Below are positions 15,732 to 24,847 of a stretch of DNA of 64,000 nt, in pieces. Below the pieces are notes generated by a model that saw nothing but the letters and a program-made list of their open reading frames with translations, was not told the DNA's origin and searched no databases. The stretch's first letter is position 1; each line of letters opens with the position of its first letter. Origin of the DNA: Alloprevotella tannerae ATCC 51259 (lineage in GTDB: Bacteria; Bacteroidota; Bacteroidia; Bacteroidales; Bacteroidaceae). The stretch covers positions 646,395 through 710,394 of the forward strand of contig NZ_GG700642.1 in assembly GCF_000159995.1 (NCBI RefSeq). Reading direction: 5' to 3'. The translations under genes were made by a program, and so were the position numbers.

Positions 15732-17285
15732 ATGGCTCACCCGATAGCCTTTGCCATCTTAGTATTGGTCGGCATCATTGCCACGCTGGTACGGGACCGC
15801 CTGCGCCCCGGATTGGTGATGGCTTCAGGGGCTGTCGTCTTCTACTGTGGCGGACTACTCTCCACGAAAGAACTCTTGGAGGGCTTCGCCAACAAGGGCT
15901 TGATGACGGTAGCCTTGCTCTTCCTTATCAGTGAAGGGGTGAGGCGCTCCGGACTCTTGGAGAAGTTTGTGGGGCATATATTGCCCAAACGCCATACTTC
16001 GGTTAAGCGCACCCAACTCTTATCCTTGCCTTTCGTAGCCTTTATTTCAGCCTTTCTGAATAATACGCCGGTAGTGGTTATCTTCGCCCCGATGCTGAAA
16101 CGCTGGGCGGAACAAAAGCATTTGTCGGCTACGAAATTTTTAATTCCGCTCTCTTACGCCACGATTCTGGGAGGTATGTGCACGCTGATCGGAACATCGA
16201 CCAACTTGGTGGTAGATGGTTTGGTGACGGAGGCAGGTTTTCCGGGCTTTTCGATGTTTGAGATTGGAAAGGTGGGCATCTTTATCGCCTTTTTCGGATT
16301 GCTTTACTTGATTCTCTTTAGTGATCGACTGCTTCCCGAAGCGCGCGAGCCGATTAACTTGGCCGACGCGGGTAATTTCAAGGGCAAGGATCTTCAGCGT
16401 ATAGAGGTGGTTCTGTCGGCGCGCTTTCCGGCAATCGGACGATCGGTCTTCGACTTCGATTTCAAAAAGAAATACGGGGCTTTTCCCATAGAAATATCGC
16501 GCGGAGGTAAGACGATCTTAATGCGGGATATGCGCAAGTTGAATTATCGTGAGGGGGACACGGTCGTATTGATGGCTGACCGAAACTTTATGGAGAACTG
16601 GGGCGATTCTTCTTTCTTCTTAATGGTCTCCGGCGAACAGGAGACGGAACCAAAGATGGCGCGTTGGAAGAGATGGACGGCGCTGGGCTTGCTGATCACA
16701 ATGATCATCGGCGCAACGCTGGGCGAGATGAATAAGGGGGAAGCCGGCGGCAGTTTCCGGCCGGATATGTTCTTCTTCGCCGCAGTCGTAGCCTGCTTAA
16801 TGGCTTGGCTTCATATCTATCCGCCAAGGAAGTATACGAAATTTATCTCTTGGGATATTCTCATTACCATAGCCGGGGCCTTTGCCATCAGCAAGGCAAT
16901 GCTTAACTCCGGACTCGCCGGCGCCATCGCGCAGTTTGCCATCGGGCTGACCGATCGGTTTGGGCCTTTAATCTTGCTGGCCGTGATTTTTATCATCACC
17001 GACTTGTTTACAGAATTGATGACCAACAACGCGGCAGCAGCCTTGATCTTTCCAATTTCTTTATCCATTGCCGAAAAGATGGGCGTTAGTCCGACGCCTT
17101 TCTTTATCACGATTTGCATCGCCGCATCTACGAGTTTCGCTACGCCTATCGGCTATCAAACAAACTTGATCGTGCAAGGCTTGGGCGGCTATCGGTTTGC
17201 TGATTTTACACGCGTAGGCCTCCCGCTCAATATCTTGGCTTTGGTCATTACGATTCTGCTCGTGCCGATATTTTGGCCGTTTTAG
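15732..17285 (+). CDS. SLC13-family permease, probable sulfate or anion importer
   Basis: A protein of 517 residues with about 11 membrane helices. The motifs FISAFLNNTPVVVIFAPML (about 94-112) and GTSTNLVVDG (about 155-164), and in the second half ELMTNNAAAALIFPISLS and FATPIGYQTNLIVQG, are the paired N-N-T/P and S-T-N signatures of the SLC13/DASS fold. A short cytoplasmic TrkA-C-like stretch (ARFPAIGRSVFDFDFKKKYGAFPIEISRGGK...) sits between the halves. Co-transcription with cysQ points to sulfate; the substrate is inferred. A bidirectional terminator follows. Confidence 0.87.
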   Translation: MAHPIAFAILVLVGIIATLVRDRLRPGLVMASGAVVFYCGGLLSTKELLEGFANKGLMTVALLFLISEGVRRSGLLEKFVGHILPKRHTSVKRTQLLSLPFVAFISAFLNNTPVVVIFAPMLKRWAEQKHLSATKFLIPLSYATILGGMCTLIGTSTNLVVDGLVTEAGFPGFSMFEIGKVGIFIAFFGLLYLILFSDRLLPEAREPINLADAGNFKGKDLQRIEVVLSARFPAIGRSVFDFDFKKKYGAFPIEISRGGKTILMRDMRKLNYREGDTVVLMADRNFMENWGDSSFFLMVSGEQETEPKMARWKRWTALGLLITMIIGATLGEMNKGEAGGSFRPDMFFFAAVVACLMAWLHIYPPRKYTKFISWDILITIAGAFAISKAMLNSGLAGAIAQFAIGLTDRFGPLILLAVIFIITDLFTELMTNNAAAALIFPISLSIAEKMGVSPTPFFITICIAASTSFATPIGYQTNLIVQGLGGYRFADFTRVGLPLNILALVITILLVPIFWPF

Positions 17286-17306
17286 GCAATTTACGGTATA
17301 AGCAAA

Positions 17307-17350
17307 ACAAAACGCCCACCGAAAGCTAACTGCTCCGGTGGGCGTTTTGT
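17307..17350. terminator. Bidirectional terminator between the permease and asd
   Basis: AACGCCCACCG and CGGTGGGCGTT form an 11 bp stem. TTTTG follows on the plus strand, and a T-rich run (from AAAACAA) follows on the minus strand. It serves two convergent genes. Confidence 0.88.
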
Positions 17351-17369
17351 TGTATCCTTATGATAGGGA

Positions 17370-18380
17370 TTATTTTAATTGTCCTACTTTAATCAAATAC
17401 TCGGCTATCTGCACAGCATTGAGGGCTGCGCCTTTGCGAATCTGATCGCCCGTGAGCCACAAGGTGAGTCCGCAGGGATCAGCAAGGTCTTGACGGATGC
17501 GGCCCACATACACGTCGTCGCGACCGGCACTTTCAAGCGGCATAGGATAGCGCCCGTGAGCGGGATCATCGACTAAGGTGATGCCCGGCGCAGCGGACAA
17601 AGCGCTACGCACAGCCTCGACGGAGACAGGCGCTTCGGTCTCTATCCAAATATTCTCGCTGTGAGAACGCAGACTGGGGACGCGAACGCAGGAAGCGCTG
17701 GTCTTCACGTCGGAATGGAGAATCTTGCGCGTCTCGTAATACATTTTCATTTCTTCCTTAGTGTAGTCGTTGTCGGTGAAGACGTCGACTTGCGGAATCA
17801 TATTGAAAGCCAACTGATGGGGAAACTTATCGACCTTTACTTCCTCCCCGTCGAGCACTTGACGACACTGCTCTTGCAATTCTTGCATCGCAGCTGCTCC
17901 GGCGCCCGATGCGGCCTGATAGGTAGAGACGCGGATGCGCTTAATCGGCGATAGGGCTTGAATCGGTTTCAAAGCCACGACCATAATAATGGTAGTGCAG
18001 TTGGGATTGGCGATAATGCCGCGTGGACGAGTCAAAGCGTCTTCGGCGTTACATTCAGGCACGACCAAGGGAACATCGTCCTCCATACGGAAGGCACTGG
18101 AGTTGTCGATCATCACGGCACCGTGCTTGGTAATCGTCTCGGCATAGCGCTTCGAAGCACTGCCGCCGGCAGAGACAAAGGCAACATCCACGCCGCGGAA
18201 ATCGTCATTCTCTTGCAGAAGTTTCACTTCATAATCGCGGCCTTTGAAAGTATAGGTTCGGCCCGCACTGTTTGGTGAGCCAAAAAGAAGGAGTTCGTCT
18301 ACGGGGAAGTTTCGCTCGGCCAAGACTCGCAAAAACTCTTGCCCGACAGCGCCGCTGGCGCCTACTATTGCTACTCGCAT
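17370..18380 (-). CDS. asd: Aspartate-semialdehyde dehydrogenase
   Basis: A protein of 336 residues, the usual length. It reduces aspartyl phosphate to aspartate semialdehyde with NADPH, on the way to lysine, threonine, methionine and diaminopimelate. [18 protein letters not shown] (3-20) is the nucleotide-binding glycine motif, [16 protein letters not shown] holds the catalytic C128, and [18 protein letters not shown] near 230-250 binds substrate. A minus-strand TAATTTTG box at 18479-18472 could start transcription about 85 bases before the ATG. Confidence 0.95.
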   Translation of the reverse strand: MRVAIVGASGAVGQEFLRVLAERNFPVDELLLFGSPNSAGRTYTFKGRDYEVKLLQENDDFRGVDVAFVSAGGSASKRYAETITKHGAVMIDNSSAFRMEDDVPLVVPECNAEDALTRPRGIIANPNCTTIIMVVALKPIQALSPIKRIRVSTYQAASGAGAAAMQELQEQCRQVLDGEEVKVDKFPHQLAFNMIPQVDVFTDNDYTKEEMKMYYETRKILHSDVKTSASCVRVPSLRSHSENIWIETEAPVSVEAVRSALSAAPGITLVDDPAHGRYPMPLESAGRDDVYVGRIRQDLADPCGLTLWLTGDQIRKGAALNAVQIAEYLIKVGQLK

Positions 18381-18757
18381 ATTGTTCGTTTGCTAATTTG
18401 TTATGTCCTTTTCTGAAAGGAAATGCTACTATTCAGAAGACGGAAGGATAAATGCTCCGTCGTATTGTCGGCAAAATTAGAGATTTTAGGGCGAAAGACC
18501 TTATTATGCGGAAGAAAATTCGTTACTTTGCAAAAAATAACAGGCCGCGAGCGTTCTTTCCGACAAACAAAAGGAAAGCTTCGGCAACTTTTGGCGGTTC
18601 GGCTGTGCGCTGCGCATTTTAGTAGACACAAAAAAAGAACTATGCACTTCGCTTCAAGTGGGCGAATAGGACTTAGCTCAAGCAGGCAAGTCTCTCGCCA
18701 AGTGAGCGAGCAAACTTAGGGCTTCCCCTCTCGCGACACAGACCATACATTATATAT
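18381..18757. other. Gene-free interval between asd and the antiporter
   Basis: It contains the likely asd -7 box at 18479-18472 (TAATTTTG on minus) and a plus-strand TTACTTTG at about 18526 that only approaches the consensus. Short frames cross it on both strands but resemble no protein family. Otherwise I see nothing in it. Confidence 0.5.
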
Positions 18758-20794
18758 ATGATCCCTTTACCCATCACTGACCCCACGTGGATTTTCTTCA
18801 TTGTCCTCGGCATCATTCTGATTGCGCCGATGATTTTGGAGCGCCTGCGCGTACCGGCCATTGTGGGAATGATTGCGGCCGGCGTATTGATCGGCCCGCA
18901 CGGCTTCAACATCTTGGCTCGCGATAGCAGTTTTGAGCTCTTCGGCAAAGTGGGACTATATTATATTATGTTTCTCGCAGCGCTCGAAATGAACTTGCAA
19001 GATCTGTGGAAGATACGCTACAAAGCCTTGGTCTTCGGCCTGCTGTCCTTCATTATCCCGATAGCTTTAGGCTTCGGCGCCAATACGCTCATCTTAGGTG
19101 CTTCGGTCGTCGCAGGCGTTTTGATGTCGGCGATGTATGCTTCTCACACGCTGGTTTCTTATCCGATCATCTTGCGCTATGGCCTTTCGCGGCGCGAGAG
19201 CGTCAATCTCGCGGTAGGCAGTACGATCGTAGCTGATACGCTGACGCTTTTAATGCTGGCCGTCGTAGGCGGATCTTTCAAAGAGGCGCATTCCGACTTC
19301 TTTCTCCTTTGGTTAGTCTTAAAGACGATAGCTATTGGTGCCACGATCGTCTTCTTATTCCCGATGCTCGCCCGCCTTTTCTTTAGAAGTTTCAACGAGG
19401 GCGTCATACAATATATATTTGTCTTAAGCCTCGTCTTCTTAGGTGCAGGCTTGATGGAGTTTGTCGGAATGGAAGGCATTTTGGGTGCTTTCTTAGCCGG
19501 CTTGGCTCTCAACAAACACATTCCGGCCACGAGTCCGCTGATGACGCACATCGAATTTGTCGGCAATGCCTTGTTCATTCCTTATTTTCTCATCGGTGTG
19601 GGAATGATTGTAGACGTCGGCGCGCTGAAAAGTATTGAGGCCGTGAAGATCGCCCTCGTTATGATCATCGTCAGCACACTGGGCAAATGGCTGGCCGCAC
19701 GCGTAGTTCGGCGGGTTTATCACTTGCATAAAACGGAAGGAGCTTTACTCTTCGGTCTGACGAATGCGCGCGCCGCAGCCACCTTGGCTATTGTTATTGT
19801 GGGCTACGAGATACATCTGCCCGACGGCAGCCGACTGCTCAACGAGCAGGTCTTAAACGGGACGATGCTCTTGATCTTGGTTTCTTGCCTCATTAGTTCG
19901 CTCGTCACGGAGCGCTCGGCGCGCAAGTTGGCCTTAGACACGGAGGAAGCGCCCGCCCGCCCCGATACGGTGCAGCCGCATATGCTCATCGCCTTGAGTA
20001 ATCCGACGACGGTCGAGCCTTTGATAAATATGGCTTTACTACTCCGCTCTACGCAGAAACGGACGCTCATCACGGCTGTCAATATCATCAGAGACGACAA
20101 GCCCAATGCGCAGGAAAGAGGCCTGCAACTCCTTGAAAGGGCGGCGCAGATAGCGGCCTCGGCCAATGTGCACGTACAGACGCGCAGTCGGTGGTCGGTC
20201 AACATCGTCAGCGGGCTTTCTCACTCGATGAAAGAGGCGGATGCCAATGCGCTGATGATCGGACTTCACCACAAGGCGCACTTATTTGAGAAGTTCTTTG
20301 GTCGCTTGGCCACGGACCTTTTCCGCGCCGTCGACAAGCAGATCATCGTGTATCGTCCGCTGTCTTCGCCCAACACGATTCGCCATTTGCAACTCTTTGT
20401 TCCGGACAATGCGGAATACGAACCGGGCTTCGCGGAATGGGCCGCCCACATTGCCCAATTGGCAGGGCAGTTGAGCTGTCGGATCAACGTGCACGCCGGC
20501 AAGCATACGCAGCGAGCGTTGAAAATCTTCTGGGCAAAACAGCGCTATAGCTTGCAGGCTACGTATAATGAGTATACCGATTGGGACAACTTCCTGCCCT
20601 TAGCCATACAAACGCGCGAAAGCCATTTGGCCGTCTTTATCATTGCGCGGCCGGGGACGCTTTCTTATCAAAACTACTTTGCGCGAATGCCTGAACAGTT
20701 GGAGCGTCACTTTACGGCGCGCAACTTGATGATCATTCTGCCGGCTCAGTATCGCGGCACTTACGGCCGAGAAGATGCTTTGCCACCCGCCTGA
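18758..20794 (+). CDS. CPA2-type cation:proton antiporter with a C-terminal USP-like region
   Basis: A protein of 678 residues. The first 380 or so form about 12 membrane helices with Na/H-exchanger features: RVPAIVGMIAAGVLIGPHGF (about 31-50), LYYIMFLAALEMNL (about 69-82), GILGAFLAGLALNKHIP (about 240-256), and NARAAATLAIVIVGYEIHLPD. The cytoplasmic C-terminus (about 395-660) carries a universal-stress-like segment (HMLIALSNPTTVEPLINMALLL...TAVNIIRDD) and probably senses nucleotides or stress. It exchanges Na+ or K+ for protons at the inner membrane. It is a single gene with no obvious partner. Confidence 0.9.
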   Translation: MIPLPITDPTWIFFIVLGIILIAPMILERLRVPAIVGMIAAGVLIGPHGFNILARDSSFELFGKVGLYYIMFLAALEMNLQDLWKIRYKALVFGLLSFIIPIALGFGANTLILGASVVAGVLMSAMYASHTLVSYPIILRYGLSRRESVNLAVGSTIVADTLTLLMLAVVGGSFKEAHSDFFLLWLVLKTIAIGATIVFLFPMLARLFFRSFNEGVIQYIFVLSLVFLGAGLMEFVGMEGILGAFLAGLALNKHIPATSPLMTHIEFVGNALFIPYFLIGVGMIVDVGALKSIEAVKIALVMIIVSTLGKWLAARVVRRVYHLHKTEGALLFGLTNARAAATLAIVIVGYEIHLPDGSRLLNEQVLNGTMLLILVSCLISSLVTERSARKLALDTEEAPARPDTVQPHMLIALSNPTTVEPLINMALLLRSTQKRTLITAVNIIRDDKPNAQERGLQLLERAAQIAASANVHVQTRSRWSVNIVSGLSHSMKEADANALMIGLHHKAHLFEKFFGRLATDLFRAVDKQIIVYRPLSSPNTIRHLQLFVPDNAEYEPGFAEWAAHIAQLAGQLSCRINVHAGKHTQRALKIFWAKQRYSLQATYNEYTDWDNFLPLAIQTRESHLAVFIIARPGTLSYQNYFARMPEQLERHFTARNLMIILPAQYRGTYGREDALPPA

Positions 20795-20956
20795 GCGTAC
20801 AAGCGCTAAGCTATTGCTATGGACTATGCTTTGCCTAAGCCTTTAACCTCTTGTTATCTATCAGAGTATGTATAAGGAGAGATAACATTCCACTTAAATA
20901 AATAAACCCTACCACAAAAAAAGGAAGAAATAGCGCTTTAATGTAAACATTAAGCC

Positions 20957-20964
20957 TATCTTTG
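20957..20964 (+). promoter_or_regulatory. -7 box for the lipoprotein pair
   Basis: TATCTTTG matches TAnnTTTG and lies 101 bases before the first lipoprotein ATG. No clear TTTG at -33. The remaining bases between 20795 and 21065 show nothing else. Confidence 0.5.
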
Positions 20965-21065
20965 CAGCACCTTACGCTCATAACGCCCCGCATTGCTCGA
21001 GACAGAAAAGAGCAATAGTCAAATAAAGACAACCGACAAAACGGCAAACTATCAATCTTAATAAT

Positions 21066-21437
21066 ATGAAAAAGACATTGTATACATTGCTCCTCACCCT
21101 GCCGCTACTTTTCACCGGTTGCGGCGAAACGGGCAACTATGGCTATCCAAGCAAAGTTGTTCTGACCAAGAGCGGAGGCAGCAAAGAAGTAAAAGGAAAT
21201 GATGCCCCTTATCTTATCGAAATACGCGATTACAATGGGAGTGGAGAAGTAAGTAAAGTATTTGGTGCCGCTGGCGATTCAATGATTGTAAGTTACCAAT
21301 GGCTTACCATCAAAGCCAAGAAGGGCGACACCAAACTCCAACTTATTGCCACTCCCAAACAGTCGGGTAAAAGTAGGAAGCTTTACGTTCACGCCCCCAT
21401 TACGGATAGTGAAGCTGAAATCAAAGTTGTACAGTAA
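21066..21437 (+). CDS. Small lipoprotein, first of a tandem paralogous pair
   Basis: A protein of 123 residues with a lipobox LLFTGC (lipid-modified C19). The mature part is one small beta-rich domain: NYGYPSKVVLTKSGGSKEVKGNDAPYLIEI ... YQWLTIKAKKGDTKLQLIATPKQSGKSRKLYVHA ... IKVVQ. The W-L-x-I and SR.LYV..... VVQ pattern recalls BACON-like domains in Bacteroidetes lipoproteins, but the match is loose. It is a paralog of the next gene, 31 bp downstream. Its role is unknown; a periplasmic or surface location is expected. Confidence 0.78.
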   Translation: MKKTLYTLLLTLPLLFTGCGETGNYGYPSKVVLTKSGGSKEVKGNDAPYLIEIRDYNGSGEVSKVFGAAGDSMIVSYQWLTIKAKKGDTKLQLIATPKQSGKSRKLYVHAPITDSEAEIKVVQ

Positions 21438-21468
21438 ACGAGACCTCGTTTCTAAAAAAACAAACATT

Positions 21469-21870
21469 ATGCATCAACCCAATAAGCAAACAAGAGGAGC
21501 CTTCCTCGCCTTACTCCTCACCCTGCCGCTACTTTTTGCCGGCTGCGGAAAGACAAGCAATTATGGCTATCCGAGCAACGTAAACTTCAGTAATGCCGGA
21601 GGCAGCAAAGAGATTAAAGGCAATGATTCCCCTTATCTGTTAGGTATAGCAGACGATGACGGAGACGGCGAAGCTGCTCAGATTCAACAAGACGGCGACT
21701 CAATGAACGTCACCTATCAATGGCTTACCATCAAAGCCAAAAAAGGAGAGCATAAGTTCACGCTGATTGCCCAACCCAAGCAAGGCGGCACCGGCAGAAC
21801 CTTACGTGTCTATGCGGGCACAGACCCCACAGATATGGATAATATGGCTACGATTAAAGTCGTGCAATAA
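21469..21870 (+). CDS. Small lipoprotein, second of the pair
   Basis: A protein of 133 residues; the ATG at 21469 gives a proper lipoprotein signal ending in LLFAGC. The mature part aligns with its neighbour over the full length: NYGYPSNV, GGSKEIKGNDSPYL, YQWLTIKAKKGEHKFTLIAQPKQGG and IKVVQ are shared, while the middle loop (ADDDGDGEAAQIQQDGD) is more acidic. The frame can be extended upstream only into the first gene. The two arose by tandem duplication, share a promoter, and end at one strong terminator. Confidence 0.78.
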   Translation: MHQPNKQTRGAFLALLLTLPLLFAGCGKTSNYGYPSNVNFSNAGGSKEIKGNDSPYLLGIADDDGDGEAAQIQQDGDSMNVTYQWLTIKAKKGEHKFTLIAQPKQGGTGRTLRVYAGTDPTDMDNMATIKVVQ

Positions 21871-21888
21871 CCCCACGACCCCATACGC

Positions 21889-21924
21889 AAAATGCCTGCT
21901 TCTTTAAGGAAGCAGGCATTTTTT
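21889..21924 (+). terminator. Terminator of the lipoprotein pair
   Basis: AATGCCTGCTTC and GGAAGCAGGCATT form a stem of about 12 bp followed by TTTTTT. It begins 18 bases after the stop. Confidence 0.88.
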
Positions 21925-22002
21925 ATCCTTGAATCTCCTCGAAAATCAAGCGGCTTTGTTCAAGAAAGCGCACACAGTAGCAATAAAACAAGTAGCGCCG
22001 AC

Positions 22003-22800
22003 TCAACGCATTGCATTCACTTGGCTTTCAATCTCTTCAGGAGATATAAAAAACGTAACCCGCTTGACCGACTGATCACTCCAAAACACCAGTTTTATAC
22101 CCAAGTGGGCCCGGATCAGCGTGTTCGCAAACGCATTCACGCCATCATCTCCCGATATTGTTATTTCATTCAGCACCATAGTTTTGATCACATCCTCGCC
22201 GTCTTTATCATCCACCATATTCAAAAGATTGATCGTTAAAACGGATTCGTCAGTTTTAATCTTATACACCAGATTGTCCTTTTCCAGATACAGATCTGTC
22301 AGCGAAAGCCCATCGCCCCATTCTTGAGGCAATGTTTTCCTCATCTCTTCAACGATCGAAGGAAGCTGATCAGGATTCACAGACAAGCCTTTCGCCAGTT
22401 CCAATTCGGCGGCAGTCATCGCAAACACAGTCTCCTTTTTGGAGGGCATTGCTCTTATGTTCACCTTCAGATTCAAGCCCGTTTTGGCAAAGAGCGCCAC
22501 CTCTGCATCCTTCGCTTCATACAGCATCTTCACAAAATTACCCTTATAAAGCGAAAGCATGGTCTTAAACTGCTCAAAATCGCCTACCTGCTCGTCCGGC
22601 ACATCTATATACATCACGAAGTCGTTGTCTGTAACCTCAACTTGCGTTATCTTCACACCGTTATCATATTTCTTAGGCAACTTTTTCTGATAGGTTTGGA
22701 TCAATTGAGCAAACTGCACACGAAGTTCTGCCGGCGTCTGTGCCTCCAAACCCAACACACAGAGCATTGCTAAAACCAGACTTAAATAAAACTTTTTCAT
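22003..22800 (-). CDS. Secreted protein of unknown function
   Basis: A protein of 265 residues from the ATG at 22800, where MKKFYLSLVLAMLCVLGLEAQTP gives a good signal peptide; the frame continues upstream without a better start. The mature part is charged and mixed alpha/beta, with two similar halves: a region around KYDNGVKITQVEVTDNDFVMYIDVPDEQVG and one around EWGDGLSLTDLYLEKDNLVYKIKTDESVL both follow a (x)DG-x-hydrophobic-x5-(D/N)(F/L)V-Y pattern, which suggests an internal duplication. I do not recognise the family. It is probably periplasmic. Confidence 0.72.
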   Translation of the reverse strand: MKKFYLSLVLAMLCVLGLEAQTPAELRVQFAQLIQTYQKKLPKKYDNGVKITQVEVTDNDFVMYIDVPDEQVGDFEQFKTMLSLYKGNFVKMLYEAKDAEVALFAKTGLNLKVNIRAMPSKKETVFAMTAAELELAKGLSVNPDQLPSIVEEMRKTLPQEWGDGLSLTDLYLEKDNLVYKIKTDESVLTINLLNMVDDKDGEDVIKTMVLNEITISGDDGVNAFANTLIRAHLGIKLVFWSDQSVKRVTFFISPEEIESQVNAMR

Positions 22801-23082
22801 ATACTGCAAATTCATTATTTCACATATACACTTTGTCTTTCTGCTCATAGGCCTGATGCACCCGCACCGCAAAAACCGCACAAGCGGCGCGTCTGCTGCG
22901 CCCGCCCAAACAGCAGTAAGCGCGTAGGCAGCACACACTTTTGACGAATAAAGCGGCCCAGCCTCCCCACGGCTATGCGTCCCGCCATCGGCCTATTAGC
23001 AAAGGCAAAGATATGTATTATCATCCCACCACGCAAGCCTTCCAAGAGAATCGACAAACCTATCTGTTTCAGCGAAAAGCGT

Positions 23083-23175
23083 GTCCCAACTTTGCCCGAA
23101 CCGTTGGGACAAAATTTCCAAGCCTTGAAAAAAACCTCCCAAGCCTTAGAATTAAAATCCGCAACCTTGGATTTT
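23083..23175. repeat. Short degenerate array, family F
   Basis: GTCCCAAC (23083) and GTTGGGAC (23103) form an 8 bp inverted repeat. Then CCAAGCCTT occurs at 23118 and 23139 (21 bp apart), with a degenerate CAACCTTGG near 23162. The period is like that of the other arrays, but the units are poorly conserved. It lies in the gene-free stretch 22801-23573 upstream of the RloA-like gene. Confidence 0.45.
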
Positions 23176-23498
23176 TTACACCAACCGCTTGCAACAAAAA
23201 CGATCACCGCACCTAATTTTTACGCCCACGCACCTCGCCCGCGCTCGCTCCGTTCCCGCAAGCACTCTCCCGCTATCCGCCATCAAGCAATGCTCATACA
23301 AGTGGACATCCCCCCTAAGGTTCGCTCCTGCTCTCCTTATTTCCCCATCAATTCTCATCCCCACTCGCCAAGCAGCCATAGTTGACAATCCGTCTCCACT
23401 ATTCCTAATTTGCACGAACTTGAGGAGAACAGCACTTTTCAATACGTGCAATTTAACGTACCCTCTCCTTTTTGGGTAAAAAATACAACTGGGTGCAC

Positions 23499-23556
23499 AA
23501 ATATGAGTTTTTTTCTCATATTTAATAGGCAGCGAAGAGAATCCATCATATCTTTG
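23499..23556 (+). promoter_or_regulatory. Promoter of the rloA/rloB-like operon with a palindrome
   Basis: TATCTTTG at 23549-23556 is a consensus -7 box 17 bases before the ATG. Upstream, AAATATGAG (23499-23507) and CTCATATTT (23515-23523) form a perfect 9 bp inverted repeat with a 7-base T loop. It sits just before the expected -33 position, a good place for a repressor site or a hairpin. Confidence 0.6.
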
Positions 23557-23573
23557 CAAAAAATATTTGAGGC

Positions 23574-24839
23574 ATGTTAGTTAACTTCACCGTCAAAAAT
23601 TATCGTTCTTTTAAGCAAGAACGCACTTTTAGCATGGAGGCAAGCTCCATAAAGGAGCATAAAGCATCTGTGATCAGAAATAATAAATACAACTTACTTC
23701 CCCTAACTATTTTTTATGGCGCAAACTCCAGCGGCAAGAGCAACCTCATTCAAGCAATTGCCTTTATGCGATACATCATCGAACATTCCGTGCGTCTGAA
23801 TGTAGGTGATACACTTCCCTATGATCCTTTTGCCTTGGACGAGAACTCTAATTCGCAGCCTACATCATTTGAAATACAATTCATTAAAGGTGAAGCCCTT
23901 TATCGCTACGGCTTTGAATATAACGACACTACTATTATCTCTGAATGGTTGTATGAAAAACGGTTTGGCGAAAAAGAGTATGAGCTTTTTGTACGTTCAC
24001 GAGATGCAATAGCAGTCTCACCAACAAGATTTCCAGAGGGTATGGGAAAAGAGGATTTGACTAACTCAAATCGATTATTCCTCTCACTTGTAGCCCAGCT
24101 AAAGGGTGAGAAATCCAACTCAATAATGGGCTGGTTCGGACAATGTTATCCCCTCTCAGGAATAAACAATGATCGCTATGTAGACTTTACAAAAAAAATG
24201 TTTTTAGAACATTTAGAAGGAGCTGATGAGGCTTTGAACTTCTTCAGTACATTGCAACTAGGTTTTTCTCGTTTCTCGGTAGAGAAAGCCAATATACCTA
24301 AAGAGGTATTGGATAATACACCGGATCCGATAAAAGCAGAGCTGGAAAAGGGCTTAGCAGAAGGCACTATCATTGAATCGACAACCACTCACAACATTTA
24401 TGATGAGAACGGACAAGTGATTGGTGAACGCAAATTCTACAAAGATGAAATGGAATCGGAGGGGACTAAGAAAGCAATAGAGCTTTCCGGCCCGATTTTC
24501 AACACCTTGAAAGAAGGGAAAATACTCATCATAGATGAATTGGATGCGAAACTTCACCCGCTTTTGACTCGAAATATCGTACTCCTTTTTATGGATCCGG
24601 AGAAGAACAAGCACGGCGCACAGCTTATCTTTGCTACACACGACACCAATCTACTTGACTTAGATATTATTCGTCGCGACCAAATTTGGTTCGCAGAGAA
24701 GGATAAGGTAGAGTCTACAGACATCTACTCACTTGTTGAGTTCAAAGATGAAGAGGGAAAGAAGATTCGCAACGATCGCGACATTAAGCGCGATTACATT
24801 CGCGGACGTTATGGTGCTATTCCTTTTATCGGGAAATAG
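23574..24839 (+). CDS. AAA/ABC-type ATPase, RloA-like (predicted anti-phage component)
   Basis: A protein of 421 residues. MLVNFTVKNYRSFKQERTFSMEA is the usual start of OLD/RloA-like SMC-type ATPases. Walker A is GANSSGKSN (49-57), a signature-like SEGTKK lies at 295-300, Walker B is ILIIDELD (317-324), a D-loop-like H328 follows, and the switch histidine is in FATHD (353-357). The end RDYIRGRYGAIPFIG is typical of RloA-like proteins. No nuclease domain is fused. The partner gene starts 8 bp downstream and encodes an RloB/Toprim-like protein, so the pair resembles RloA-RloB and, as I recall, the lactococcal AbiL abortive-infection pair. The DNA is visibly more A+T rich than its neighbours, which suggests transfer. 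Confidence 0.85.
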   Translation: MLVNFTVKNYRSFKQERTFSMEASSIKEHKASVIRNNKYNLLPLTIFYGANSSGKSNLIQAIAFMRYIIEHSVRLNVGDTLPYDPFALDENSNSQPTSFEIQFIKGEALYRYGFEYNDTTIISEWLYEKRFGEKEYELFVRSRDAIAVSPTRFPEGMGKEDLTNSNRLFLSLVAQLKGEKSNSIMGWFGQCYPLSGINNDRYVDFTKKMFLEHLEGADEALNFFSTLQLGFSRFSVEKANIPKEVLDNTPDPIKAELEKGLAEGTIIESTTTHNIYDENGQVIGERKFYKDEMESEGTKKAIELSGPIFNTLKEGKILIIDELDAKLHPLLTRNIVLLFMDPEKNKHGAQLIFATHDTNLLDLDIIRRDQIWFAEKDKVESTDIYSLVEFKDEEGKKIRNDRDIKRDYIRGRYGAIPFIGK

Positions 24840-24847
24840 GAGTTGCT

